A stretch of 64,000 nucleotides of DNA. It comes from Stenotrophomonas sp. SY1 (GTDB lineage Bacteria > Pseudomonadota > Gammaproteobacteria > Xanthomonadales > Xanthomonadaceae). The notes beneath the pieces were generated by a model that was given only the letters and a program-made list of their open reading frames with translations, made no database searches and was not told the origin of the DNA. Each line of letters starts with the position of its first letter. The first letter of the stretch is position 1. The DNA lies in assembly GCF_021202945.1 (NCBI RefSeq), contig NZ_JAJOYR010000001.1:2213543-2277542 (forward strand), read 5' to 3'. A program made the position numbers and the translations under genes. Positions 8,253-17,800 of this stretch are shown here, piece by piece.

Positions 8253-10680
8253 CGCCATCGGGGCGCCGGTGCTGATCGTACTGATCACGATGCGTGCCCA
8301 CGCCGGCGCTGCTGCCTGGCCAGATCTGGCTGCCGGCGAGGCGGCAGATGCAACGATGGCGCCATCGGCCGCGACGCCAGGACTGGCCTTGCTGTTGAGC
8401 GAGGCCGATGGTGTGGCCGACGCCAGCACGCGCTATCTGGAAGTCATCCTCAACGAGGTGCGCACCGGCCGCGTCGCGCGTTTCTCGATCCAGGACAACC
8501 GGATATCGGCCAGCGCGGAAACCCTGCGCGCACTTGGCCTGCAATGGCCGGGTTCGGACGTGGCGCAAGGGCGCATCGCGCTGGATGAGTTGTCGGGCCT
8601 GCAGGCGCACTACGACACCAGCCGCCAGCAGATCCGGTTGCTGGTGCCGGTGACGATGCTGGCCGGCAGCACCCGACGCGTGGGTTACAGCCAGCGCTTG
8701 CAGAACGTGGCCGATCCGCTGACGCCCGGTGCTGGCCTAGTGATGAACTACGACATCTACGCCCAGCAGGTGGGCGATACGCGCTCGGTCAGCGGCTGGA
8801 GCGATTGGCGCCTGTTCGGCCGCTTTGGCGTGCTGGGCAACACCATGGTCAGCCGCCGCGTTGACAACAGCGGCCATGGCACGCAGCACGAGAACATCCG
8901 TCTGGACAGCACCTGGCAACTGGATTTCCCGGAGCGGATGCTGTCGTTGACCGTTGGTGACAGCGTCACCGGTGCCCTGGCGTGGACACGGCCCACGCGC
9001 GTGGGCGGCATTCGCCTGTCGCGGAATTTTTCGTTGCAGCCGTATCGGGTGGTCACGCCGCTGGTTTCCTTCACTGGTGAGAGCGTGCTGCCTTCAACCG
9101 TGGACCTGCTGATCAACGGCATCCGGCAGTCGCGTGAACAGGTGCTGCCCGGCCAGTTCCAGATCGACACTGCGCCGACACTCAACGGGGCAGGGCAGGC
9201 GCAGGTGGTGATCACCGATATCAACGGCCGCAGCCAGGTGGTCGATTTTTCAATCTACGGCAGTCAGCAGCTGTTGCAGCAGGGCATGTCGGACTGGTCG
9301 CTGGAGCTGGGTGCGGTGCGCCAGGACTACGGCGTGCGCTCGTTCTCCTACCGCGACGAACCGATGTTCAGTGCCACCGGCCGTTACGGCGTGAACGAGC
9401 AGACAACGTTGGAAGGGCATATGGAAGGGTCCGACGGACTGGTACTGGCCGGCTTGGGTGCAGTGCGGCTGCTGGGCCAGCGTGGCGGCATACTTTCTGC
9501 CGCGGCATCGGGCAGTCAATACGAAGGCGCGCAAGGCTTCCTGGGGCGACTGGGCTATCAATGGAACTCGGCCCATTTCAACACCGGCCTGACCTCGACC
9601 TACCGTGATGCCGATTACCGCGATGTGGCCAGCCTTGAGGGCGGTCTGATGGCGCGCCGTACGCATCATGGCTATGTGGGTGTCAGTGGCGTACTGGGAT
9701 ACTGGAGCGCCAGCTACATTCACCAGCAGTACGACGGTAGTCCGCGCTCGCGTTATGTCAGCCTGAACTGGTCCAAGCAGTTGCCGCGCAACGCCATGCT
9801 GAGCCTGAGCGCGAGCCGTGAGCTGGAACGCGACAATGGCACCAGCGCCTATCTGTACTTCTCACTGCCGCTGGATCGCCTGACCAACATCTCGGCCAGC
9901 GTGCGTCACGCGCGCGACACGCAGAGCCTGATGGTCGGCGCCAAGCGCTCGGTGCCGGTGGACCTGGGCGGCTGGGGCTGGCGCGCGCAGGCCACCGCTG
10001 GTGATGGTGCCGGCGGCCAGGCCGAGCTGACCTACCTGGCCCGGTACGGGCAATGGACGGCGGGTGTGGATCATCGCAATGGTGGTGGCGACAGCACCGC
10101 ATGGTATGGCGGCCTCAACGGTGGCGTGGTGCTGATGGGTGGCCACGGCCGGTTGATGCGGCGGGTGGATGATGCTTTTGCCATGGTGTCCACCGACGGC
10201 GTTGCCGGCGTACCCGTGCAGCTGGAGAACCGACTGGTCGGTTACACCGACGACAAGGGCGTGTTGCTGATCAACCGCCTCAATGCATGGCAGCGCAACC
10301 AGCTGTCGATCGATCCACTCGGACTGCCGGCGGACATGTACGTTGCCACCACCCGCAGCGTGGTGGTGCCGGCCAGCCGCAGCGGCTCCCTGGTCCGCTT
10401 CAACATGCAACGGACATTGGCGGTGCGCCTGATTGTGCGCGGCACCGATGGTGTACCGCTGCCGGCCGGCAGCGAAGTGCGCGTGCAGGCGCAGGGCGGA
10501 TCATCACCGGTGGCCACATCCGCCACGGTGGTTGGTCACGACGGTCTGGTCTACCTGCAGGACCCGCCCGCACATGCCACGTTGCATGTGCGGATGGGCA
10601 AGGCCGAATGCGTGGCGCAATTGCCGACGCTGAGCGCGGACACCGGCACGGTTGATGCCGGGGAGGTGGTATGCCGATGA
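8215..10680 (+). CDS. Outer membrane fimbrial usher
   Basis: This 821-residue outer membrane usher has a signal peptide near residues 15-32, an N-terminal chaperone-binding domain (YLEVILNEVRTGRVARFSIQ), and a long beta-barrel region rich in aromatic strands. The TPLVSFTGESVLPSTVDLLINGIR and QFQIDTAPTLNGAGQAQVVITDINGR blocks are typical of FimD/PapC. The C-terminal plug-like domains carry GVAGVPVQLENRLVGYTDDKGVLLI. It secretes and assembles SCPU subunits. It overlaps the chaperone (8215-8252) and the tip-protein start (10671), so the operon is tightly coupled. Confidence 0.93.
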   Translation: MTRKRETCRWRASAIGAPVLIVLITMRAHAGAAAWPDLAAGEAADATMAPSAATPGLALLLSEADGVADASTRYLEVILNEVRTGRVARFSIQDNRISASAETLRALGLQWPGSDVAQGRIALDELSGLQAHYDTSRQQIRLLVPVTMLAGSTRRVGYSQRLQNVADPLTPGAGLVMNYDIYAQQVGDTRSVSGWSDWRLFGRFGVLGNTMVSRRVDNSGHGTQHENIRLDSTWQLDFPERMLSLTVGDSVTGALAWTRPTRVGGIRLSRNFSLQPYRVVTPLVSFTGESVLPSTVDLLINGIRQSREQVLPGQFQIDTAPTLNGAGQAQVVITDINGRSQVVDFSIYGSQQLLQQGMSDWSLELGAVRQDYGVRSFSYRDEPMFSATGRYGVNEQTTLEGHMEGSDGLVLAGLGAVRLLGQRGGILSAAASGSQYEGAQGFLGRLGYQWNSAHFNTGLTSTYRDADYRDVASLEGGLMARRTHHGYVGVSGVLGYWSASYIHQQYDGSPRSRYVSLNWSKQLPRNAMLSLSASRELERDNGTSAYLYFSLPLDRLTNISASVRHARDTQSLMVGAKRSVPVDLGGWGWRAQATAGDGAGGQAELTYLARYGQWTAGVDHRNGGGDSTAWYGGLNGGVVLMGGHGRLMRRVDDAFAMVSTDGVAGVPVQLENRLVGYTDDKGVLLINRLNAWQRNQLSIDPLGLPADMYVATTRSVVVPASRSGSLVRFNMQRTLAVRLIVRGTDGVPLPAGSEVRVQAQGGSSPVATSATVVGHDGLVYLQDPPAHATLHVRMGKAECVAQLPTLSADTGTVDAGEVVCR

Positions 10681-11723
10681 ACCAGACTTTGGACCTGCAT
10701 GTACGTCGGACAACGGCCACATCGGCAACGGTGTGCCGCTGGCTGCTCTGCCTGAGCTTGCTGGTGCTGTTCTGGATGCCGTTCTCCACGCGCGCCCAGG
10801 ACCCCACCGGCACCTGCTGGGTGAATGGCTCGGCCACACTGGACTTCGGCCGGATCGGTGCTGGCGCGGAGGCGTCCACCAACAGCACGATGCAGTTCGG
10901 CTGCTCGGTCACGCCGTTGACGCCTGCCGTTGATGTCACCGTGCGGCTGTGCGTCTTCATCGAAAGCGATCCAACCGTGCCCGGTGTCCTGCCGCGTCGC
11001 ATGCGTGGCGACCAACATCAGCAGGTCCTTCAATATGACCTCTACTACGATGCCGCGCACCAGCATCCGATCGGCCAGGCAGGCACCAATCTACCCATCG
11101 ACAGCTGGACCATGACGGTGCCGGCCTCGGCCAATGGCAGCCCGGTCATGGGCGACTTTCCGATCCACGCGAAAGTGCACGGCGGGCAGGCCAGCGTCAT
11201 GGCCGACCGTTATCAGACCCATCCAGCGGGCTCCACGTTCCGGTACATATTCAGTACCAACGCGACCATCCCGGTGCTTGCCTGTGAAAGCCCGCTGGCA
11301 CAGAGTGCGGATCTCGCCTTTGGCGGCGTGTACGCTGAAATCGGCGAGTCCTGCCACATCATGACCGCCACCAACATGGATTTCGGCCAGGTGCGGTCAC
11401 TGACCGGCGGGCTTGAGCAGGTCTCGCAGATATCGTTGACCTGCCCGGTTGGCATGGCCTGGCAGGTGGGCCTGGACAATGGCGCCAATGCCGACGGGCA
11501 GACCCGCCGCATGGCCGCGCCCAATGGCAACTTCATCAACTACGAGCTGTACCGCGATGCCGCCCGCCAGCAGCGCTGGGGCAACACGCCCGACAGCGAT
11601 ACCAGCGCCGGCACCGGGCAGGGCAGCACGGTGGTCACGCTGGACGTTTATGGCAGGGTGCCCGACCAGCCGACCTCGGCCGGCACCTATGAAGATACCG
11701 TCACAGTGACGTTGACGTTCTGA
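10671..11723 (+). CDS. Two-domain spore coat U protein, probable fimbrial tip adhesin
   Basis: This 350-residue secreted protein has an unusually long signal region (hydrophobic core residues 24-38, cleavage near FSTRAQ). Two SCPU domains follow (about 46-190 and 205-350). The second resembles the operon's first pilin closely (GLDNGANADGQTRRM, LYRDAARQQRWGNT, SAGTYEDTVTVTLTF). A distal two-domain subunit at the operon end suggests the tip adhesin; this is inferred from order. Starts at 10671 and 10677 are both possible after GGGGAGG; each overlaps the usher stop. Confidence 0.82.
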   Translation: MPMNQTLDLHVRRTTATSATVCRWLLCLSLLVLFWMPFSTRAQDPTGTCWVNGSATLDFGRIGAGAEASTNSTMQFGCSVTPLTPAVDVTVRLCVFIESDPTVPGVLPRRMRGDQHQQVLQYDLYYDAAHQHPIGQAGTNLPIDSWTMTVPASANGSPVMGDFPIHAKVHGGQASVMADRYQTHPAGSTFRYIFSTNATIPVLACESPLAQSADLAFGGVYAEIGESCHIMTATNMDFGQVRSLTGGLEQVSQISLTCPVGMAWQVGLDNGANADGQTRRMAAPNGNFINYELYRDAARQQRWGNTPDSDTSAGTGQGSTVVTLDVYGRVPDQPTSAGTYEDTVTVTLTF

Positions 11724-11740
11724 GGCCGCAGGCCGGCAGC

Positions 11741-11754
11741 ACGTATTTTTACTG
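11741..11754 (+). promoter_or_regulatory. Sulfatase-set dyad, site A
   Basis: ACGTA-TTTT-TACTG matches the shared dyad (A/C)AGTA-N4-TACTG except for one base in the left arm. It lies between the fimbrial operon and the DUF1254 gene, ending 84 bases before the DUF1254 start. Confidence 0.5.
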
Positions 11755-11838
11755 GCGTGGGCTGCGTAGAACCGCAGAGGCGGTGCCCTGCGGCAGGGTG
11801 CACGATCGTGGCAATCCCATGGCCCATGCTCACTCCCG

Positions 11839-13260
11839 ATGACCGCCAGAACACGCAACTCCACCCCTGCCGCAGCGCAGGGCATTCCCGGGCCGATTCC
11901 CGGCACGCGCCTGACCGAAGCCTACGCACGCGCCGCCGCGCGCGATGTGTATTTCTGGGCGTGGCCGATGGTGAACATCTACAACCGCCGGGTGAACTTC
12001 GAGCCGCTGCCTGGCCCTGGGCGGCTGGGTGGCGTGCTGCCCGCCGCGCCACCCAACCAGCTGAGCATGCTGACCGACTACGTCGCCCCGAATGAGCGCG
12101 AGGTTGCCTGTCCCAATCAGGATGTGGTGTACGGCGGTGGCCCGCTGGCGCTGGATATCGAACCGCTGGTGTTGCAGGTGCCGGATTTTGGCGATCGCTT
12201 CTGGGTGTACCAGGTTGTCGATACCCGCACAGACAGCTTCGCCGACCTGGGCAGCATGTACGGCACGGCCCCCGGTTTCTATCTGCTGGTGGGGCCCGGC
12301 TGGAGCGGTGCGGTGCCGGCTGGCATCAGCGGTGTATTCCACAGCAGCACCTACAGCGGCTACGTTATCCCGCGCGTGTTCCTGGACGATACCGAGCAGG
12401 ACCGCCAGAAGGTGCAGGCACTGCTCAGTCAGATCGACATGTACCGGCTCTCGCAGTTCGATGGCCGCATGAAGACGCGTGACTGGAGCGCTACGCCGGA
12501 CTTCCCCGCACCACCGCCGCAGCCGGACGGCAGTGAAGCGCCCAAGGTGAATCCCGAGACTTTCTGGGACGAACTGGCCACGGTACTGGCCGACACCACG
12601 CCGCTGCCAGGCGAGCAGGCCCAGTACGCCAAGGCGCTGGCCTTGATCGACGCTGCCGCACGCGACCCCGCACTCAAGGAAGCCATTACCGACGAAGCGG
12701 TCCGCACCGAGCGCGAACTGATCGCGCCGCTGCTGGAGTTCCGCCATTTCGGCATTCCGTTGCCGGGGCATTGGACCACCATCCGCAACGGCGCCCGGTT
12801 CGGCACCGATTACTTCACCCGGACGGCAGTGGCCAAGTCCAATATCTACGTCAACAAGCCGAACGAGGCGACCTACTTCTACCAGGACCTCGATTCAAGC
12901 GGTGCACGCCTGGATGGCAGCAAGCACTACACCGTGACCTTCGCCAAAGGCGAACCGCCGGTGAAGGGTTTCTGGTCCTTGACGCTGTATGACGCGCAGC
13001 ATTTCTTCGTGCCCAACGCCGTCGGGCGTTACTCGCTGGGAACCAAGAACCAGGACCTGGTCCGCAATGCCGACGGAGGCCTGACCCTGCACGTTCAGCC
13101 CGATCCGCCCACTGACCCTGCATTGCACGGCAATTGGTTGCCGTCGCCGAAAGGCGCGGCGTTCTCGCTGTACGTGCGCACCTACTGGCCAGATGCGGCC
13201 ATCCTCGAAGGCAACTGGTCGCCGCCTGCCGTCGAGACAACCCCGGGAGGCAAACCATGA
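11839..13260 (+). CDS. DUF1254/DUF1214 domain protein
   Basis: The 473-residue product has an N-terminal DUF1254 domain (ARDVYFWAWPMVNIYNRR, QLSMLTDYVAPNEREVACPNQDVVY) and a C-terminal DUF1214 domain (TVTFAKGEPPVKGFWSLTLYD, GNWLPSPKGAAFSLYVRTYWP). The biochemical role of these domains is unknown; they often sit near hydrolases and sulfatases. There is no signal peptide, unlike its neighbour. The ATG at 11839 has no obvious ribosome site and no better in-frame start is seen. Its stop overlaps the ATG of the next DUF1254 gene (ATGA), so the two are co-translated. Confidence 0.85.
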   Translation: MTARTRNSTPAAAQGIPGPIPGTRLTEAYARAAARDVYFWAWPMVNIYNRRVNFEPLPGPGRLGGVLPAAPPNQLSMLTDYVAPNEREVACPNQDVVYGGGPLALDIEPLVLQVPDFGDRFWVYQVVDTRTDSFADLGSMYGTAPGFYLLVGPGWSGAVPAGISGVFHSSTYSGYVIPRVFLDDTEQDRQKVQALLSQIDMYRLSQFDGRMKTRDWSATPDFPAPPPQPDGSEAPKVNPETFWDELATVLADTTPLPGEQAQYAKALALIDAAARDPALKEAITDEAVRTERELIAPLLEFRHFGIPLPGHWTTIRNGARFGTDYFTRTAVAKSNIYVNKPNEATYFYQDLDSSGARLDGSKHYTVTFAKGEPPVKGFWSLTLYDAQHFFVPNAVGRYSLGTKNQDLVRNADGGLTLHVQPDPPTDPALHGNWLPSPKGAAFSLYVRTYWPDAAILEGNWSPPAVETTPGGKP

Positions 13261-14645
13261 ACCGCACCGCCTGTGTAACGTTGACTGTCGCGCTGTCTCT
13301 TGTGTTGTCCGGGTGCGAGCGCAGTGCGCAGGAGGGCGATACGCCTGCCGCTGCGCCGGAGTCCGCACCGGCCGATGCCGCATCGCAGGTAGCCAAGGGC
13401 GCGCCGGCGTATTCGGACCAGGACATCAGCGATGCCTGGATCTACCTGCTCGGCCGCCTGTTGGTACTGCGTCAGCAGCAGGCCGACTTCGCCGATGGCA
13501 TGGAGTGGAACCAGATGGTGCATCGCAAGCCCGGTGCCGTGCAGTGGCCCAACCCCAATCTGGATGTTGCCTATTCCGAAGCGTGGGTGGCCGTGGATGA
13601 CGGCAGTTGCACGGTGGTGACGGTGCCCAGGATCAGCGGGCGCTACTACACGGTGCAGTTCCTCAACGGCTGGGGTGAAACGCTGGCCAACATCAACGAG
13701 CGCACCCAGCCCGAACGCCCGGACGGGGAGTTCGCGGTTTGCCTGGAAGGAGCGGCAGTGACGCTGCCACCGGGCGTCACCCGCATCGACGTTCCAGCGA
13801 AATACATGCGCGTGTTGTCGCGCGTTGAACTCGGGGACGATTGGGGCCAGGCCGAAGCGCTGCAGCACAAGTTCCGCTTGCAGGCGACCGGGACACCGGC
13901 CACGCCGACGTTGCCGCCGGTCAAGGATTTCGACCAGCAGCATCTGCCCGGCGTTGAAGCATTCGACAATGCCGCAGCGGTCCTGGACAGCGAGCGCGAC
14001 CTCAACGAAGGCATGGATGCCGTGGCTGCCAAAGCGCGGGCGATTGGCGTTGGCATCCAGGACGCAACCGAACGTGCCCGAGTGGACCAGGTGGTGCGGC
14101 AGAAAGCACAGCACGATCTGGCCAAGGCCTCGCCGACCATCGGTCACGGCACGCTTCGCAACGGTTGGGTGCGGCCAGCGGTGGCCGGCAACTACGGCAA
14201 TGACTGGCTGGGCCGCACCCTGATCAACCTTGGTGGCATCTGGGCGAACCGGATGGACGAGGTGGTTTACTACAAGGGCAACCTCGACGGCACCAACACC
14301 CAGCTCAATGGCGACAACGCCTATACGCTCACTTTCCCGAAGGACGCGTTGCCGCCGCAGTATGCCGACTACTTCTGGTCGGTCATCGCGGTGGATCCGG
14401 TGTTCGCACGGGTGCTGCCAAATCCGAAGAACCGCTTCCTGCTCAACCGCGAGTCCGGTCTGAAGTACAACACCGACGGCTCCTTGACACTGCACTTTGC
14501 GGCGGAGAAGCCCGCCTCGGCGCCGGACTCCAACTGGCTGCCGACTCCGAAGGGCCAGGACTACCGGTTGACGTTCCGGTTCTATGGACCGAAGGGTGGA
14601 GTAAAGGATGGCAGCTACTATCCGCCACCGCTGGTGAAGAGTTAG
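13257..14645 (+). CDS. DUF1254/DUF1214 lipoprotein
   Basis: This 462-residue lipoprotein has a signal peptide and lipobox LSGC with Cys20. Residue 21 is Glu, so outer membrane targeting is plausible. DUF1254 follows (AWIYLLGRLLVLR, WPNPNLDVAYSEAWVAVDDGSCTVVTVP), then DUF1214 (YTLTFPKDALPPQYADYFWSVIAVD, SNWLPTPKGQDYRLTFRFYGP). GGGAGG lies 6 bases before the ATG, which overlaps the upstream stop. It is a divergent paralogue of the preceding gene. Pairing a lipoprotein with a copy that has no signal peptide suggests two partner forms; the function is unknown. Confidence 0.87.
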   Translation: MNRTACVTLTVALSLVLSGCERSAQEGDTPAAAPESAPADAASQVAKGAPAYSDQDISDAWIYLLGRLLVLRQQQADFADGMEWNQMVHRKPGAVQWPNPNLDVAYSEAWVAVDDGSCTVVTVPRISGRYYTVQFLNGWGETLANINERTQPERPDGEFAVCLEGAAVTLPPGVTRIDVPAKYMRVLSRVELGDDWGQAEALQHKFRLQATGTPATPTLPPVKDFDQQHLPGVEAFDNAAAVLDSERDLNEGMDAVAAKARAIGVGIQDATERARVDQVVRQKAQHDLAKASPTIGHGTLRNGWVRPAVAGNYGNDWLGRTLINLGGIWANRMDEVVYYKGNLDGTNTQLNGDNAYTLTFPKDALPPQYADYFWSVIAVDPVFARVLPNPKNRFLLNRESGLKYNTDGSLTLHFAAEKPASAPDSNWLPTPKGQDYRLTFRFYGPKGGVKDGSYYPPPLVKS

Positions 14646-14952
14646 CAGCAGACGCTTGTGCCGCATCGCGAATGCTGCGGCACCACGTCGTCATGCGCGT
14701 ACCCAGGCAACTGCTGGTGTGCAGGCGTCAGCCCATAGGCTGCGCGCGGTCACGGCCGGAGCCGTTGCCGCTGCGTGGGCCGATTGCGCCAAAACAACAT
14801 CATCGGCCCCTTCGCCTTGGACGCGCGCATGCGTTGCAAAAAGCGCACACCGCGAAAGCGGCGCAGCGCCGGAACTGAAACATCCGGCCTGCAGCAATCA
14901 ACAGCGTTCCGTGTTTCTACACGACTGGAATGCGGGGCGCTTCAGTAGCACC
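14646..14952. other. Intergenic region without a recognised gene
   Basis: No frame with plausible codon usage or ribosome site was seen on either strand. The dyad B and the sulfatase 1 promoter region follow directly. Confidence 0.5.
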
Positions 14953-14966
14953 CAGTAATAGTACTT
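14953..14966 (+). promoter_or_regulatory. Sulfatase-set dyad, site B
   Basis: CAGTA-ATAG-TACTT is a dyad with N4 spacing, ending 81 bases before the sulfatase 1 start. A further CAGTA half-site lies at 14943-14947. Confidence 0.6.
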
Positions 14967-15047
14967 ATCCGTTTCCCGAAAGAATGCGTTGGCACCCCTG
15001 GCTGTTCGTAAGCCAGTATCCAATGACCCTGTCGATGGAGCGGAACC

Positions 15048-16670
15048 GTGACCCAGAAGCGTTCAGAAAAGCCTTCGCAGCCGAACATCCTTGTTATGTG
15101 GGGCGACGATATCGGCACCCCGAATCTGAGTTGTTACGCCGATGGACTCATGGGGTACGAAACGCCGAACATCGATCGCCTGGCCCATGAAGGCCTGCGC
15201 TTTCTCCACTACTACGGCGAACAGTCCTGCACCGCTGGCCGCGCCGCCTTCCTGACTGGTCAGCACGGCATCCGCACCGGTTTGACCAAGGTGGGTTTCC
15301 CGGGTGCGCCGATGGGCATGAGCCAGCTTGATCCTTCGATCGGCGGGCTGCTCAAAGGCCTGGGTTATACCACTGGCCAGTTCGGCAAGAACCACGTGGG
15401 CGATCGCAACGACACGCTGCCGACGGTCAACGGCTTCGATGAATTCTTCGGCAACCTTTACCATCTCAACGCCGAGGAAGAACCCGAACTTCCCGACTAC
15501 CCGAAGGACCCGACCTACGTGAAGCGCTTCGGGCCGCGCGGCGTGCTCAAGTGCAAGGCGACGTCCAAGGACGATCCGACCGAGGATCCGCGTTTCGGAA
15601 AAATTGGCAAGCAGACCATCGAGGACACCGGTGCGCTCACCAAGAAGCGCATGGAGACCATCGATGATGAGACCTCCGATGCCGCGATTGATTTCATCAA
15701 GCGCTCGGCATCCGGCGACAAGCCGTTCTTCTGCTGGTTCAATGCCACCCGCATGCACCTGCGTACACATGTACGCAAATCCCATCGTGGGCGCTACGAG
15801 CATGGTGACAGCGAGTACCTGGACGGCATGATGGAGCACGACGACACCATCGGGAAAATTCTCGATGCGCTGGACAAGCTTGGCATTGCCGACAACACCA
15901 TCGTGGTCTATTCAACCGACAACGGCCCGCACATGAATACCTGGCCGGACGGTGCGATGACCTGGTTCCGTTCGGAGAAGAACACCAACTGGGAAGGCGC
16001 GTTCCGCGTGCCGTGTCTGGTCCGTTGGCCAAAGCACATCAAGGCCGGCACGGTCACCAACGAGTTGATGGCGCACAACGACTGGATCCCAACCTTGTGC
16101 GCGATTGCCGGCGAGCCGGCGATCAAGGAGAAGCTCAAGACCGGCTACACCGCCAATGGCACCAAGTACAAGGTGCATCTGGACGGATACGACCAGTCCG
16201 AGCTGCTGACCAAGGTGGAGGGTACGCCTGGCCGCAACAACGGCGTCAAGAGTCAGCGCGATACCTTCTTCTATTCCGACGACGATGGCCTGTTGGTCGG
16301 TGTACGCATGGACGCCTACAAGTATGTGTTTGCCGAACAGCGCGCACAGGGAACGTTGGAATTGTGGGCCGAGCCGTTCACCGTCCTGCGCCTGCAGAAG
16401 ATATTCAACCTGTTCCAGGACCCGTTCGAGCGCGCCGACATCACCTCGAACACCTACTGGGACTGGAACCTCAACCACGTCGGCAGCGCCTACGGGATGA
16501 TGCAGACGGTGTACGAGTTTGCGGCCACGTTCAAGGAGTTCCCGCCGCGCGCGTTCCCGCCCAGCTTCAACCCGGCCAACGTGCTGGAGGAGGAGCTCAG
16601 GGAGATCAAGGCCATCGACAAGGTCAAGGCCTATCGGGAGCGCCAGGCCCTGCCCAAGGGCAGCGCATGA
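15048..16670 (+). CDS. Arylsulfatase family protein (sulfatase 1, CTAGR type)
   Basis: This 540-residue type I sulfatase would hydrolyse a sulfate ester with a formylglycine made from Cys61. The motif is SCTAGRAAFLTGQ, i.e. C-x-A-x-R where most sulfatases have C-x-P-x-R. Metal-binding residues include D20-D21 (WGDDIG) and the later YSTDNGPHMNTWPDG. GKNHVGDR carries the usual active-site Lys and His. There is no signal peptide, so the product is probably cytoplasmic unless exported another way. The GTG start follows TGGAGCGG. It is a close paralogue of sulfatase 4 (shared EFFGNLYHLNAEEEPE). The substrate is unknown. Confidence 0.9.
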   Translation: MTQKRSEKPSQPNILVMWGDDIGTPNLSCYADGLMGYETPNIDRLAHEGLRFLHYYGEQSCTAGRAAFLTGQHGIRTGLTKVGFPGAPMGMSQLDPSIGGLLKGLGYTTGQFGKNHVGDRNDTLPTVNGFDEFFGNLYHLNAEEEPELPDYPKDPTYVKRFGPRGVLKCKATSKDDPTEDPRFGKIGKQTIEDTGALTKKRMETIDDETSDAAIDFIKRSASGDKPFFCWFNATRMHLRTHVRKSHRGRYEHGDSEYLDGMMEHDDTIGKILDALDKLGIADNTIVVYSTDNGPHMNTWPDGAMTWFRSEKNTNWEGAFRVPCLVRWPKHIKAGTVTNELMAHNDWIPTLCAIAGEPAIKEKLKTGYTANGTKYKVHLDGYDQSELLTKVEGTPGRNNGVKSQRDTFFYSDDDGLLVGVRMDAYKYVFAEQRAQGTLELWAEPFTVLRLQKIFNLFQDPFERADITSNTYWDWNLNHVGSAYGMMQTVYEFAATFKEFPPRAFPPSFNPANVLEEELREIKAIDKVKAYRERQALPKGSA

Positions 16671-16687
16671 CAGAAGGTCGGTGATTG

Positions 16688-16716
16688 GGGGCTGGCGCGC
16701 CTTGCGCGCCAGCCCC
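16688..16716. terminator. Strong hairpin after sulfatase 1
   Basis: GGGGCTGGCGCGC (16688-16700) pairs perfectly with GCGCGCCAGCCCC (16704-16716) around a CTT loop: 13 bp, all GC-rich. No T-run follows, so it may attenuate rather than stop transcription before the HAD gene. Confidence 0.6.
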
Positions 16717-16768
16717 TCATTGATGGAATTGTGGGCACGTCGAACACACGCTGGATCGAGGCGCAAAC

Positions 16769-17704
16769 ATGCACGAAGAGCTGCTGAAGAGCTGGAATGC
16801 CGGCGCCACGCGCCAATCGATCATCGATTTCGTCACGGCGGTGACCCAGGAAGATGGTCCCCAATACGTGCCTATCACTGCAAGAATCGCCGTGTTCGAC
16901 AACGATGGATGTCTGTGGTGCGAGAAGCCCATGCCCATCCAGGCCGGCTTCCTGATGGGCAGGATCGCCGAACAGGCCGCTGCCGATCCCGCGCTTCGCG
17001 AGAAGCAGCCCTGGAAGGCGGTCTACGGCAAGGACCAGGCCTGGCTGGGCGATGTCATCACCAAGCACTATGAAGGGGACGACACGGAGCTCAAGCAGAT
17101 GGCTGCGGGCCTGTTGTCGGCCTATGCCGACGATGAGGTCGAAGCCTTCGCGACCAAGGCCGAGGAGTTCCTGCGCAAGTCGCAGAACCCGGTGCTGAAG
17201 CGGCCTTATCTCAAGACTGCCTATGCGCCGATGCGCGAGCTTCTTCACTATCTGGAAGCCAACGGCTTCACCAACTACATCGTGTCCGGTGGCGGTCGCG
17301 ATTTCATGCGCCCGATCACCGCCGAGCTTTATGGCATTCCGCCCGAGCGTGTGGTAGGTACCTCCGTCACGCTGGAATACCGCGAGGAAGACGGCGTCGG
17401 CAAGTTGTTCCATACCTCGAAACTGGACGTCTTTGATGATGGCCCGGCCAAGGTGGTGCGGATATGGAACCGGATCGGCGCACGCCCGATCTTTGCCGCC
17501 GGCAACTCCAATGGCGACATCCAGATGCTGAGCTTCGCCACGCAGGGCAAGCGCGCCTCGCTGGCCGTGCTGGTCACCCACGACGACGAGAAGCGGGATA
17601 TCGCCTACGTCTCCGGTGCGCAGAAGGCGGTAGCGCTGGCCAAGGAGCGCGGCTGGCCACTGGTCAGCGTCCGTGACGACTGGGTCCGTGTGTTCAACGA
17701 CTGA
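16769..17704 (+). CDS. HAD-superfamily phosphatase (phosphoserine phosphatase-like)
   Basis: The 311-residue product carries all HAD motifs: motif I FDNDGCLW (nucleophile D44, acid D46), motif II IVSGGGRD, a downstream Lys/Arg, and motif IV AAGNSNGDIQML. The helical insert between motifs I and II is a C1-type cap. It probably dephosphorylates a small molecule or protein side chain in the cytoplasm. It follows sulfatase 1 by 98 bases on the same strand, which suggests co-expression with attenuation at the hairpin between them. The substrate is unknown. Confidence 0.85.
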   Translation: MHEELLKSWNAGATRQSIIDFVTAVTQEDGPQYVPITARIAVFDNDGCLWCEKPMPIQAGFLMGRIAEQAAADPALREKQPWKAVYGKDQAWLGDVITKHYEGDDTELKQMAAGLLSAYADDEVEAFATKAEEFLRKSQNPVLKRPYLKTAYAPMRELLHYLEANGFTNYIVSGGGRDFMRPITAELYGIPPERVVGTSVTLEYREEDGVGKLFHTSKLDVFDDGPAKVVRIWNRIGARPIFAAGNSNGDIQMLSFATQGKRASLAVLVTHDDEKRDIAYVSGAQKAVALAKERGWPLVSVRDDWVRVFND

Positions 17705-17721
17705 CGCTGACGAAACGGCCG

Positions 17722-17750
17722 CCGATGCGTGTGCGTTGGGTGCGCATCGG
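17722..17750. terminator. Hairpin between convergent genes
   Basis: CCGATGCG (17722-17729) and CGCATCGG (17743-17750) form a perfect 8-bp stem between the convergent HAD and response-regulator genes. A second hairpin, GCCGCCGC/GCGGCGGC, lies at 17754-17780. Confidence 0.4.
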
Positions 17751-17800
17751 GATGCCGCCGCAGTGCTCGACGGCGGCGGCCAGAGCTGCTACACAACCGA

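Noticed and set aside
13182..14666. Minus-strand 494-codon frame
   Set aside because: It is antisense to the DUF1254 lipoprotein gene and its residues have no family signature; high GC gives long shadow frames.
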